Origin: Cryptomeria japonica
Lineage: Eukaryota; Streptophyta; Pinopsida; Cupressales; Cupressaceae
Direction: 5' to 3'
DNA: 64,000 bases
Assembly: GCF_030272615.1 (NCBI RefSeq)
Contig: NC_081405.1
Coordinates: 609,262,677 to 609,326,676, forward strand
A program made the translations under genes and the position numbers. The notes under the pieces are model-generated. The model had not been told where the DNA came from, did not search any database, and saw nothing but the letters and a program-made list of their open reading frames with translations. Shown piece after piece: positions 45,618 to 56,999 of this stretch (within the stretch, counting starts at the first letter, position 1; every line of letters starts with the position of its first letter).

Positions 45618-46495
45618 AGATGGAGGGAAGCAAAAAGAATGTTGAGTAGAACAATTGTGAGGATCACAAGAAAAATTTGAATGTCTAGAGGCATATTGAG
45701 ATAGAGGTTGAGTCATTTCCTCAAGAAACTCCATGGTGCTAACCCAGAAATTATAGAGTATTTTGCTAAAAATTAGAAGGATGAAGGAATTATTCTCTTT
45801 GGGAGGAAGGTAAAGATAGATAAGAATCCCATTAGGTAAATTACTAGACTTTCCATAAAGGTGGTGAAGGTTTTTCATGATCGAAAATTTTTGGATGAAG
45901 CGGTCATCAAATTTCCCAAAACTGATGAGGAAAGGGAGGCACTCGTCAAAATTTCTAACTATTATTTTGATGTTGGGAAGGTAAAGATGCTATGGAGGGA
46001 GGTGCTCATATTTATCATGGAATATATCATGGTGGATAGTAGATTTACAAGAGTCTACAGCTACCATTTTTCCCTCCATAATCATTTTTGACACAAGGTG
46101 AGGATTTCATTTGCTTACTACTTATTTTTCTCTTTGAAACATAGTTTTAAGAAATACTGAAAAAATCCCTAGGAAGAATCCTATCCTACATGCTGGCCTT
46201 ATTCACTTAATCCATGAGCATTTTGAAAATTTGTTGGTCCCATCTAACTCCATTTTGGCTTTGGCCTTGGAAGGATATAATAGTGATATTAGTGTGTTTG
46301 AGGATGAAGGTGAATGGGACACTAAATGGGAAGATTAAGAGTCTCTCCCCCAAAGAAGGTGTCGAAGAAAACCTCACAAAGAAAGCCTTCGAATAAAAAA
46401 GTCACCTTTGTGAAAACCCTCATTGGCATTGCTCAAAAAGATAAAATCAAAGAGAAATCCCTCCCTAAGAAAAAATTGGTTTCTTATTTTAAGGA
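45618..46495 (+). pseudogene. Decayed unknown coding region (retroelement-type)
   Basis: From M-E-G-S-K-K-N at 45618, reading through stops and one frame change gives a coherent protein: I-R-(stop)-I-T-R-L-S-I-K, F-H-D-R-K-F-L-D-E-A-V, D-S-R-F-T-R-V-Y-S-Y-H-F, H-K-V-R-I-S-F-A-Y-Y-L-F-F-S-L-K, P-I-L-H-A-G-L-I-H-L-I-H-E-H-F and an acidic then Lys-rich tail. I do not recognise the family. A minus-strand stretch at 62640-63250 has the same order of features. It is cut at 46495 by the chromovirus LTR. Confidence 0.45.
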
Positions 46496-47281
46496 TGATG
46501 GAGGAGCATCTTCGGTTTTTGGCAATCTTGCATCAACCAAAAAAACATTTCCTTTTAGTTTTCTTTCTATTTTGTAGGTTTAGCATTTATTTCTGCATTT
46601 TCTTGCATTTTCTCACCGGATCTTGCGAAGTTGGATTTTGCTTGTAATCATGATTATCTTGCTTATTCTTCAACCGCGGGATGTTTTGATCATTTTCCAA
46701 CAAGTTATCACTTCCGATTATCGAAATAGTTTTTTGTCTTAAGACATTGGAACCACTTGGACCTATTTGCTATTGGCAAATCTTGCCAATCCTTTACATA
46801 GCTTGTAGAGGCCCAATCCATTGTTTCCAGCATTCCTTGGCATGTGGCCAACCTTCCCTTTGATCCACACTTCTTCCTTTGGATTTTCTAGAGGATTTTA
46901 ATTCGCAGAGGCCAACCTGGTGGCTTTAAATGTTTTATCATGTTCATCATTGTTTGATTCATCTTGGGCCAATTGGATCCCTCTAGACCATATAAATTAA
47001 TGTAATTGAGCTTGTAGTAGCAAGTTCGGGGGACTAAGAAGATCTATCTTGAGGTTAAGAGATCTAGTATGGACCGAGACTATAATTGAGTATGTTTGTA
47101 TCAAGTTAGTGAGCCAAATCTTGTATCCCGCATGTTGCCAACAGATTGTAAACAATATTTCATGATATAATCAATTATTTTTGCATTGCCTCCATCATCT
47201 TGTCTTTCTTTCATTGCGTTTACTCTTTCTGCATGGTCCAAATAGATCTGATTGATATCCCTCCTAACCATAACTACACCA
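46496..47281 (+). repeat. Chromovirus 5' LTR
   Basis: CATCAACCAAAA, TGCATTTTCTTGCATTTTCTCACCGGATCTTGC and CCTCCATCATCTTGTCTTTCTTT are shared with 51916-52682. TATAAATT at 46991 is the likely promoter; it is mutated in the 3' copy. Confidence 0.87.
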
Positions 47282-47284
47282 AGT

Positions 47285-47297
47285 GGTATCAGAGTGA
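47285..47297 (+). other. Primer binding site (initiator tRNA-Met)
   Basis: GGTATCAGAGTG preceded by T at 47284; close to TGGTATCAGAGC with one or two changed bases at the end. Confidence 0.75.
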
Positions 47298-47342
47298 AAT
47301 TTCATTGTAGAAATTGTATTGTCTTAAAGATTTTGTTGTGGG

Positions 47343-48560
47343 ATGGCAGATTATGGATCCGATCTGCAGCTGCAGAGGACTGGTTTGAAGATGGCATGAA
47401 GAGGAAATAGGAATGGTGGAGCGCATGGGAATGCAGACCCTGTTGTGATAAAAATGTTGAGAAGAATTTCAACCTGGTTAGAAGCTAATGAGATAGCCCA
47501 AAGAAGAGGCCAACGTATTGAATATGTGAGTGAAGATGATGAAGAAGAAACACCAATAGAACAAGTAGCAAAACCATTAGTGATCGATCTGGATGAAGAG
47601 AGGTTTTTAAGGATTTTGAGTAGGGCAAACACTGAACCACATTTTACCCCACCAGAGTATGATGGAAAGTTGGATTGAGATGAATTAATGGACTGGATCT
47701 CAAAAATGGAGAAGTAATTTTATTTTGAGAAGACCACAGAAGAAAGAAAGGTGAAATATGTATGTACTCCTCTGAAAGTTCATGCATCTCTTTGGTGGGA
47801 ACATTTGTAGGTTGATAGATAGAGAAGAGTTAAGGAGAAGATCAAGTCATGCGATTAGATGGTTTCCAAGCTAAAATCAAAGATCATGCCAGCTGATTAT
47901 CAAGTAAATATATTCAAGAAGTTGCAGAACTTGAAGCAGAAAGATTCTAGTATGAAGGAGTGTATCAAAGCATTCTACAAGTTTAATATCAGATCCAAAC
48001 ATGTTGATGATGAGGTTGAACAAGCTGTGAGACATTTGAATGGCTTGTGGATATCTATACAAGATGAACTCAGTTTAATCATGTTGTAGAGTGTTGAAGA
48101 AGCTTATCAATATGCCCTAAAATGATAAGAGAAGTTGATCAAAAGACATGAGTAGAGACAAAGAGGTAGAGGTGGAAGGTTATTTTGGAGGAAGATTTCA
48201 AGGAGGTAGAGGATATTCTGGAGATAGAGGAACCTGTACAGATCAGAACAAGGATAAGGAAGTAAGAAAAGAATGCAATTCATATCGAAAGGATGACCAA
48301 AATTTCTACCAAAGCAGAGAACCCAATAATTAGCGAAATGAAAATTTTAGAAAAGAGGATAGAATACAAGATAAGATAGTGTTTAATGGAACTTTCTTTA
48401 AGTGTGGATGAGAAGGAAATCATTCTTTTGAATGTAAGAAGACAAATAATATTGGGAGAAAATCCTTGGTAGAAAAAAGCCCCACCAGATCAGCTAAAGA
48501 AATGGAAGATGGAGAATTGTTGATGATGAGGAGAGCCTTGTGTCATACTAGAGAAGATGA
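47343..48560 (+). pseudogene. chromovirus gag
   Basis: Start ATG 47343, 46 bases past the primer site; in frame with 47445-47678 after a TGA at 47397. Contains P-P-E-Y-D-G-K-L-D, the usual opening of the gypsy gag core, then W-I-S-K-M-E-K, F-K-K-L-Q-N-L-K-Q and Y-K-F-N-I-R-S. The knuckle near 48393-48440 reads F-K-C-G-(stop)-E-G-N-H-S-F-E-C, with the first Cys and an internal codon lost. Confidence 0.78.
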
Positions 48561-48599
48561 AGAACCCTTGTAGAGGATAAACTTGTTCAAGAATAGATG

Positions 48600-48925
48600 T
48601 AAGGTATCTGGTAAGTGTTGTAAAGTAGTTATTAATAGCGGTGGTTTGGAAAATCTTGTTTAAGAAGAAATGGTGAATAAACTGAAGTTGGAAAGATTGA
48701 AACACCCTAATACTTACCAAATAGCTTGGATTTAGGATGATCATAAGTTGTTAGTAGGTCAGTAATGCTTGGCGAAATTGAAAATTGGAAATTATCATGA
48801 TGAAGTTTTGTGTGATACTATGCCTATGGATATTTTTCACCTTTTTTTTGGTAGACCCTGGTAGTTTGATAGGCAGGAAATACATGACAAAAGAAATAAC
48901 ATATACACTATTTTAGAAAATGGGA
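48600..48925 (+). pseudogene. chromovirus protease, active-site Asp lost
   Basis: V-V-I-N-S-G-G-L-E-N-L-V near 48628 aligns with the V-x-I-D-S-G-x-x-x-N-x-V active site of gypsy protease, with Asn for the catalytic Asp (GAT to AAT). I-F-H-L-F-F-G-R-P-W follows, where relatives have I-L-L-G-R-P-W. Several stops. Confidence 0.7.
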
Positions 48926-49149
48926 TCAAACAAACCTTATTACCCTTGGAGGAGCCCTTGAAGAGCGAAGTTTGTATGAATTCCAAAATCTATTTGGTGG
49001 ATAGAAGGAAATTCTTGGATGGAATGAGACATGAGAACATGTGTTTTGCCTTAGTTCCTAAGAAGACTAGGAACCTAGAGCATGAAGAAGACAAATGAAG
49101 GAGATAAAGGAGTTGCTCACAAAGTATGCAAACATCATTTTAGATAATG

Positions 49150-49873
49150 TACCTAATGGATTACCACCTGTGAGGAGTCATTACATGGACCTGATTCTTG
49201 GAGCTAGTTTACCTAACACGGCTGCATATCGGATGACACTGGTAGAGAATAAAGAGTTGAATAGACAAGTATAGAAATTATTGAAGAAAGGTTTGATTAG
49301 AGAAAGTTTCAGTCCATGTGTAGTACTAGTCATGTTAGCACCTAAGAAGAATGGAGAATGGAGGATGTGTACCAATTCAAGAGCAATAAATAAGATCATA
49401 GTGAATTACATATTTCCTTTGCCTAGGACGGATGACATAATGGATTATTTGAGTCGAGCCAAATACTACACAGAGATAGACTTGAATAGTGGATATCATC
49501 AAATTAGAATAAGAGAAGGAGATGAGTGGAAGTCAACATTCAAGATAAACGAGGGATTGTATGAATGGTTGGTGATGCCTTTTGGGTTGACTATGCACCA
49601 AGTACTTTCACGAGGTTGATGAATGAGGTATTGAAGAAATTCTTGGGTAAGTTTTTTATTGTATATTTGGATGACATTCCAATTTGTAGTAAGACAAAAG
49701 ATAAGCATTTTTTGCATTTAAGACAAGTTTTGCAGAGGTTGAGAGAACAGATGTTGCTGATAAATTTAAAGAAGTGTAGTTTCATGATGGAAGAGTTAGT
49801 CTATTTGATATTTGTGATATTTGCAGATGGATTGATGATGGACCCTGAGAAGGTGAAAGCAATTGTTGAATAG
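49150..49873 (+). pseudogene. chromovirus reverse transcriptase
   Basis: [45 protein letters not shown] and M-P-F-G-L give fingers and palm. A frameshift near 49595 leads into [17 protein letters not shown] active site (49660) and K-C-S-F-M. Active-site Asp residues are intact. Confidence 0.85.
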
Positions 49874-49899
49874 CCTAAACTGGAAACCATTGTAGACAT

Positions 49900-50430
49900 A
49901 AGGTAATTTCATGGATTGGCTATTTTCTACCATAATTTTATCAGAAATTTTAGTTCACTTTCTAGTCCTATGACTGAGACAATGAGAGGAGATAGGAAAG
50001 AATTCAAGTGGACAATTGGAGAAAATATGATTTTTGAATTGTTGAAGCAAAAACTAACTAAGCAACCTATGTTAGCTTTACCAGATTTCAACAAAGTATT
50101 TCAATAAGTTAGGAAGGGAGAGAAGTGGCTTATTTTAGTGAAAATTTGAATGATGTCAGAAGGAGATATTCAGTATCTGATCAGGAATTTTATGCCATAG
50201 TTCAAGCCTTGAAGAAGTGGAGGCATTACGTATTTCCTAAGGAATTTGTGTTGTATACTGATAAGCCTTACAGTATTTGGATAGGTAAAGTAAGTTGAAT
50301 TAGAGACATATGAGATGCGTATAATTTTTGTAGAGTTACACCTTTGTGTTGAAGCATAGAAGTGGGAAGTCAAACAAATTTGTTGATGCTTTGAGTAGAA
50401 GAAGGAATTTGCTGATAGATATGAGAGTGA
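49900..50430 (+). pseudogene. chromovirus RNase H
   Basis: F-H-G-L-A-I-F-Y-H-N-F-I and F-E-L-L-K-Q-K-L-T precede a decayed RNase H: Y-F-S-E-N-L-N-D-V-R-R-R-Y-S-V-S-D-Q-E-F-Y-A-I near 50130-50200 and L-Y-T-D near 50250. About 40 residues around 50100 are missing or frameshifted. Confidence 0.72.
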
Positions 50431-50499
50431 CAATTTAAGGATTTGAGGAATTGAAGACCTTATATGAAGATGACCCAGATTTTACAGAACCTTGGAAAT

Positions 50500-51480
50500 C
50501 ATGTAGAGCACTGATTATGTAAATAGAAGTCAGTGGTTAGATTATTTCATTCAGGATGAGATGTTATTCAGAAGAGTTCATGTTTGTATACCTAAAATTT
50601 TTATGAGGAAGAATCTGATAAAGGAGAAGCATAGTGGAGGATTAGTCAGACACTTTGGTATTGATAATACAATATCATTGGTGAGTGAACATTACTTTTG
50701 GCCTTAAATTCATAAGGATGTTAGGAAATTTGTACAAAGCTATAGAAATTGTCAATTTGCAAAAGGTAGCAGTCATAATGTAGGATTATACAAACCTCTG
50801 ACAATACCAGAGAGACCTTGGGAGGATATAAGCATGGATTTCATACTTGGATCTCTCAAGACACAGAGGGAATGATTCTATATTTGTTGTGGTGGATAGA
50901 TTCTTGAAGATGTCTCATTTCATGCCTTGTAAGAAAACATCAGATGCAGTGCATATACCTAACTTATTTTTCAAGGAGGTAGTGAGATTACATGGATTAC
51001 CTAAGAGAATAGTTTCATATAGAGACACTAAGTTTGTTGGCTATTTTTGGAGGACACTTTGGAAGAAGATGAAGACAAATCTGAAATTCAATTCTACTTT
51101 TCACCCACAAACTGATGGAGAGACAAAGGTAGTGAACAAGAGCATTAGAAATTTGTTGCAATGCTTAGTTGGAGAGAAAACCATAACTTAGGATTTGATC
51201 ATTGCTCATGTAGAGTTTGCCTACAATAATTCAGTGAGCAGAAGTACCAGAAGGACACCTTTTGAAATTGTTACCAGAGCACACCCTAAAGGTATATCAG
51301 AATTAAGGGATATTAGTAATGAAGACAAGCGAAGTGTAGAGGCAGAATAATTTGCAGATCATATGAATGCCTAAAATATTTAGGTTAAGAAACATTTGAA
51401 TCAATTGAACAACAAATATAACAAGAAAGTAGATGAGAAGAGAAGGCATAAGGAATTTGAAGTTGGTGATGATTAATCAT
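50500..51480 (+). pseudogene. chromovirus integrase, catalytic residues altered
   Basis: H2C2 zinc site near 50625-50765: the two His are present, but the first Cys of C-x2-C is Tyr (S-Y-R-N-C-Q). Core: W-E-D-I-S-M-D-F near 50820 keeps the first Asp. S-Y-R-D-T-K-F near 51016 replaces the S-D-R-x-x-x-F Asp by Tyr. H-P-Q-T-D-G-E-T-K near 51103 replaces Q-T-E by E-T-K, losing the Glu. The copy could not integrate by itself. Confidence 0.78.
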
Positions 51481-51726
51481 GTATCTAAGAAAAGAAAGAT
51501 TTCTAGTTGGAACCTATAACAAACTACAGATGCAGAAGTTTGGACCTTGCAAGATCTTGAGGAAATTCAGTTCTGAAAATGCATATGAACTAGAGCTACC
51601 AAATAGTTTGAGTATTTCACCCATATCTAACATTGCAGATCTTTCATTACCACCATGAATTAAAATTTAGTGAAGACAATATTATAGACTTTGAGAAACA
51701 GTTTCCCTAGAAGGAACAAGAGTAGA

Positions 51727-51846
51727 TTGAAGACATTTTGGATATTAGGATTGGGCATAGTACTCAGAGAAATCAGTACATGGAGTATCTTGTGAAATGG
51801 AAGGATAGACCAGTTGAAGATTCATCTTGGATTTCTCAGGTAGAGA
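51727..51846 (+). pseudogene. Chromodomain remnant
   Basis: I-L-D-I-R-I-G, then Y-M-E-Y-L-V-K-W-K-D, then D-S-S-W-I. The Y-L-V-K-W and x-x-S-W-x aromatic motifs are those of integrase C-terminal chromodomains. The frame is open across this stretch, although the integrase upstream is not. Confidence 0.82.
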
Positions 51847-51915
51847 TAGGCTGCCTTGGTTTTTCTCTAACCTTAGAAAACTAATGGACTCACTTCTTAA
51901 ACAACCCCAGATATC

Positions 51916-52682
51916 TGATGTAGGAGCATTGCATCAACCAAAAGTATTTCTTTTCAGTTTGTTTTGTCTTTTGTAGTTTTAACATTTCTTTATGCATTTC
52001 CTTGTATTTTCTCACCGGATCTTGCAGAGCTGGATTTTGCTTGTGAACATGATTATCTTCATAATTCCCAAGCTGCAAGACGTTTGGATCTTTTTTCCGC
52101 AAGTTATAACTTCTGAATTACTAGACAATTTTCTAGCTTAGAACATCAGAACCACTTAGACCTGTTTTCTATTGGTGAATGTTGTAGATCCTTTTTGTAG
52201 CTTGTGCAGCCCCATTTCATTTACTCCAATGTTCCTTGGCATGTGTCTGACCTTCCCTTTGATCCAAAATTCTTCCTTTGGATTTTTCAGAGGATTTTCA
52301 TTGGCGGAGGCCAACCTAGTGGTTTTACACATGTTTGATCTTGTTCTTCGACATTTGATTCTCCTTTGGCCGACCCATATCCCCCTATACCATAAAAATC
52401 AATGTAATTAAGCATCATAATTCATTCTAGAATATATAAATAATATATCTTAAGATTTAGAGGTCTAGAGTTGACCAAATTTGTAATTGAGCATGTATGT
52501 GGTAGGCCAGTGAGCCGAGTATTGTAACTCGGATGTTAAAAGTCATTTGTACTCAGTTTTCATGAACTAATTCATTCAATTTTGCGTTGCCTCCATCATC
52601 TTGTCTTTCTTTAATTGTGTTTACTCTTGCTACATGGTCTGGATACATCTCATTGAGGTCCCTCCTAATCGTGACTGCACCA
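51916..52682 (+). repeat. Chromovirus 3' LTR
   Basis: Matches 46496-47281 with many substitutions and small indels; ends GACTGCACCA. Confidence 0.87.
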
Positions 52683-54998
52683 ATAATTATCTTTTAAATA
52701 TATTTAATGAGGCTTGGATACCAATTAAAACTTTGGTTAATTTTGATAATGATAATTTTAGTAGTACTTATTTAGGCTTTGATTTATATAATACTATGAA
52801 TTTTTTTTATTATATGTTATTATTGTGAGCGAATATCCTCTTTTGGGAGTGTTAGGTTTTAGGATTAAGTGTTTTTTATTACTCACTGGTGGGTTAGCTT
52901 GTTGATTTTTGTTGGGCTTCTAGCAGTGTGATGTTAGTTGATATTCTATTGCTGCCCTATTATGGTTTTGATGTCTTATCTTCATGAGAGATCAAGGCCC
53001 TTTTCACTACTTAAGTAATAGAAAATAATAAAACATTGCCAAAGACCTATAAAGTCATAATGAATACCTATGAAACATCAAGCTCATCTAATTTATTCCC
53101 ATGTATCTAAGCATGATGGTAACCATAACCATGAAACTCAATCCATGCTTCACAAATGTACTCTACAAGAGAGATTAATACTAAGGATAGCCAACCTTTA
53201 TTATTAAAGATGTGTTTTATTTTAAATAGATTTAAGATTACACAAAACCACTAAGTGGTATAAGCTAAATTGTGAGAGCATAAAAGTATTGAACCCAATA
53301 TTAGTCTTCAATACTATATATTTTTAATATTAAATATTCTTCCAAGGTCTAACACACATATAAGATATCTAATTTACATTACATAAAAATTCACAAGTGG
53401 ACAAAAATAAATATTTAAGTTGATAAATTATATAAAAAAAAATGCAACATGAATAAATTTTTTTTATACCATTAAAAAAATCATGTGCATGTGTACACAA
53501 TAGTTCTTTTGACAAATACCTTTATAAAAATTAAAATTAAAATTAATTTTGTGCAATCCATATCTTTCCAATCCTCCAATTTTACACATTTTATGAAAAA
53601 CTTTGTAGTTCCATGCTCCAACTTAAACATCTTCCATGGTTGCATATGTTATGAATGTAGAAAATATGAGCACTATGCTTAAGATTAAATTGTTTATGTA
53701 TAAGTGATAACATGGAACAATAACAAGCACTAATAAATTAGCCTTTCACTATGATTAATGGTAGTAATAGTGAAATTAAATGACTAGTTCTTACTACTAT
53801 CATCATTGTGCCATTGTGTTTTTTCAAGATATTACCATATATGAGGATAATTAATTGGTACATCAATGTTGTAGTGTCAAGAGGTAGAAATATTAGATGT
53901 ACACAGTAGATAGACAACTATGGCAGCAAAAGGATGTATGTATAGCAATCAATAGAAAAGATGTAGTTTGTTTCTTTTATCATTCACAGATCTTGTCGGT
54001 GTGAGTATCAATGACATGTATATTGATGAACAAAAGATGTTCTTGCATAATGGTTGATAGAGAATTCAACCAAGTTGATGTAGTGGGGCTAAAGAAGCCA
54101 TTCAAAACTAATTAATTAGAGAATTGAGACAATTGGTTAAACTAGATGGTGTCTTGAACATCAAGATTTAGTAATAGGGTACATATTAAACTAACTGAGT
54201 TGCTGCAACATTATTATTTGACTTTTCTTGTGTGAACAACAAATGCTATATAAGAAATATTTACCCATATTTACCCATTTTATAGAACTTAAAGGTTAAG
54301 TTCATATTAATTTTAAAATTCTATGTGGATAGGATTGTATCTTAGCGAAAGAGTTCATGATTAAAATCTAACTTAACCATAATAAATTGGCTCATTTTTA
54401 TAACATTTTTCTACTTATTTAAAAAATTCTCCTATAGTATTTGTGATGCATACTTTGTGTGACGCAAGTTCTTTGTTTTCCATGATTAAGATGTTTATTT
54501 TATTCTCTAATACATATACATAGACAACCATTAAAAGTAATTAACTAAATAAACGTAAGAAAATCGCTGAAACATCTGATTTAAAATCCATAAGCTAGTT
54601 TACCAATAAACGGTTTCACTACCTAAAATTTATGAATAATTAGATCTGTAATAGTACAGAACTCTCATGAATGCGAATGAAACCATACTCTACTGAAGCT
54701 AGGGTGTGGACGAAAAAAGTAGTTGTTACCAAATTCAGTAGAACACGAAAGTAACCATAATGGGTCGAAGGATACACAGACAATGAATAATTCTATATCT
54801 ATAGAAATAAGCAAATCTCTGAACATTGATTATCAACAAAGCCAAACTTCTCATGGCTTACGATCCACAAGCGACTTTTTACATAACGCATATACCACGA
54901 AAACAATTTTGGTATTATTTTAACTCGCGGCTTTCAGTTGTCTCGGAAACATTACATTCTGCCTGATATCACGGATCCCCTTCCAGGGAACAATGAAA
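52683..54998. other. Unassigned AT-rich DNA, gene-flanking
   Basis: No frame, repeat partner or motif supported. The part from about 54600 is less AT-biased and forms the 3' flank of the TIR gene; no convincing AATAAA signal is placed for it. Confidence 0.45.
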
Positions 54999-55783
54999 CT
55001 AGCGTTTGAGACGCTTGGCAGCGTTAATATATTTAATAGTAGTCGTTGCAATTTCCTCAAGCAAATCTCCTTGGTCCCTAGTACACACAACAGAATAATT
55101 AGAAAAGTACAAGCATACGAGCCTAGGTATTGCAAAGAGACCAGAAAAAGTTCTCCAAAAACATTCAAGAAAACAACAGAAAAGGTACGGTTCCTCTTTC
55201 CTTCAACGAGGCAAATGTCTGGCCCTCAAATAAAAAAATATTACTAACACTCCTGAGTTTGGATTGAACATTACCCCTGGAAAATATAGCCTTCTATACG
55301 TGAAACTTTACGCAAAGCCTTCTTCCATTTATTGAGCTTTTGAGGCCTGATTTTTCCAGTGTCCTTGTGCATCTGGAACGCTCGAGCATATTGCCCGTCT
55401 TCGTATTCCATGCGAAGCTCCGAAGGATGAACTCCGCAGAACACCGGAACTATTGGTGCCCCACTTTTGAGCATGAGATACAGTTCCTTCAGACACCATG
55501 TTGAGTCTGCATAGTTGGCCGAGAAAATGGCTACGTGCACAGCAGCTGTCCGCATAGCCTCCCCTATTGATTTGGATATTCTCTTTCCCACTTGAATAGA
55601 CTTCTTGTCTAAGAAGGCATTGCAGCCCTTGTTTTGGAGATTGTGATAAATGAGACTTGCTAGGGTTTCTTTCACGTCAGCGCCGCGGTGATTGATGAAA
55701 ACGTTATATCTTGTTTTGGGAGGGACTCGATGAAAGGCAGAATTGCCGATTTGTTGGGAGGCATTGGTCTGAATATTTTCCAT
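54999..55783 (-). CDS. TIR-domain-only immune-type protein, two exons
   Basis: Exon 1 is 55783-55275 and exon 2 is 55077-54999, joined in phase 2 to give 195 residues. Residues 25-165 form a full TIR domain: Y-N-V-F-I-N-H-R-G at the first strand, F-L-D-K-K-S-I-Q-V-G-K-R-I, V-A-I-F-S-A-N-Y-A-D-S-T-W-C-L-K-E-L and P-V-F-C-G-V-H-P-S-E-L-R. Glu100, in the W-C-L-K-E-L motif, matches the catalytic Glu of plant TIR NADases. Exon 2 adds a short D-Q-G-D-L-L-E-E-I helix, as in TIR-NLRs, then stops; there is no NB-ARC or LRR. The frame has no damage and its base composition is less AT-rich than the surroundings. It could be a genuine TIR-only protein or the front of a truncated TIR-NLR. TIR enzymes cleave NAD+ to make signals for EDS1-type immunity. 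Confidence 0.85.
55078..55274 (-). other. Intron of the TIR gene
   Basis: Donor GTAATG and acceptor GTACTAG fit GT-AG rules; length 197 bases. If retained, the donor itself supplies TAA, giving a 170-residue protein that still contains the whole TIR domain. Confidence 0.72.
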
Positions 55784-55828
55784 GGCTGGTAGAGTGGTAG
55801 GGATTTCACCTGCAGACGAAATTCTCTA

Positions 55829-55852
55829 TGATAGCATTATAAAAGGCTATCA
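55829..55852 (-). promoter_or_regulatory. Inverted repeat around a TATA-like core, TIR gene 5' flank
   Basis: TGATAGC and GCTATCA, 7-base perfect arms, flank ATTATAAAAG, 46-69 bases upstream of the ATG. It could form a hairpin in the leader or be a protein-binding palindrome. Confidence 0.35.
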
Positions 55853-56077
55853 TAAATATTGTTTTGCTTTAAGCAAACTAAGCTATTCAAACTGACATTT
55901 AAGGACAGAACAAGTACCTCACAAATATAGTTACATCTATTGGACAGCAAATCGATAATCTCCTCATCATTCTTATTTGTATGATTGCTTGGTACAAGTT
56001 TTCATTTAAATTATTCATTTAGTGGTGATGTTACAAGAGCCGCACGAGTGCACGTCTGTCGATAAATCCCTCAACAT

Positions 56078-56085
56078 TTTATATA
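56078..56085 (-). promoter_or_regulatory. Candidate TATA box of the TIR gene
   Basis: TATATAAA in gene sense, about 295 bases before the ATG. A leader of about 260 bases is implied; the start site is not known. Confidence 0.35.
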
Positions 56086-56990
56086 ATGAAGGATGAATAC
56101 ATTGTACACTGATTTAACTTTCGTTGGCGCGATTCATGCAATGAATGTTTGGCCTCTGATAAAAATATTGACTGGTGGACGATTTGACTGTATTTTTAAT
56201 TGGGAGAAAGATTAATGGAGGTATACTTTAATAATATTTTCGTTAATGGACATGAAGGTAAAGATTCTTTTTAGCGCACGGCCGAGAGACTTTTTCTTTT
56301 TACAACTTTTGCATGTACACGTTTCAAATCTTACAGCAGAGTGATTCTGCAATAATTCTGGTCGGACAGGAATAGGAATTCTGTTCCCAAAACCCAAGAA
56401 AGTGGATAAAACACCGACGTTCTCATTTGATAAAGTGGAATCAATAATAATTAATTTGAAAAGTAGCATTGAAATTTGTTCTAGGAGTAAAAAATTCCTC
56501 CCTTGTCCTTTCAGTAATTATGTAGAAGAATTTTTTGGCAAAAAAACGGACCCCTGTTACATCTATGAGCTCAAAATGTAGAAGCTTTCTTTTATGGGGT
56601 GGCTCCCAACTTGTGGGTTGACAAAGTCAATGGTGGGAACCCTAGAAATCAGGTATCTATTTGACTTCTTTTGATAAAAAGTGTGAAGAAGGTATAAAGT
56701 TTCCTCATCGAGATGATGAAACTACCTCATGAATGGAAAATGCTCTCGTTGGTAAGTTTTTATCCTTTATACTTAATATAGACTTAGTCCTCCATTCATC
56801 TAATTGTATATAGAAATTGAAAGGAAGTGTGTTTATTAGAAATTGAAAGGAAGTGTGTCTATTAGTGTCATGGTAGATGGCCTTTTTTATTTAGATTTGA
56901 TATTAAAGAAGAATTAATTAAAGTATTATTTGAAGGTATCTGATATTTTTATAAAAGATATTGTAATAGGCTCTCTTTATGAAAATAGAA
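56086..56990. other. Unassigned, upstream of the TIR gene
   Basis: The minus-strand open frame at 56212-56469 has a basic cluster but no family resemblance or conserved context. AGAAATTGAAAGGAAGTGTGT is repeated in tandem near 56813-56858. Confidence 0.45.
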
Positions 56991-56999
56991 ACTTTTGTT

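Larger units (their letters stand above)
46496..52682 (+). mobile_element. Ty3/gypsy chromovirus with chromodomain
   Basis: LTRs 46496-47281 and 51916-52682 (start TGATG-AGGAGCA, end ACACCA or GCACCA), primer site at 47285, then gag, protease, RT, RNase H, integrase and chromodomain in gypsy order. All frames carry stops and several catalytic residues are lost. The flanks (aagga and ataat) do not match, and no clear polypurine tract precedes the 3' LTR, so this copy may have been rearranged. In active relatives the chromodomain steers integration to heterochromatin. Confidence 0.9.

Noticed and set aside
54993-55247. Plus-strand open frame of 84 codons across the TIR intron and exon 2
   Set aside because: Antisense to a supported exon-intron structure, with no family resemblance.
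56212-56469. Minus-strand ORF with a Lys-rich cluster
   Set aside because: No motif, no homologous context and ordinary length for chance in this composition.
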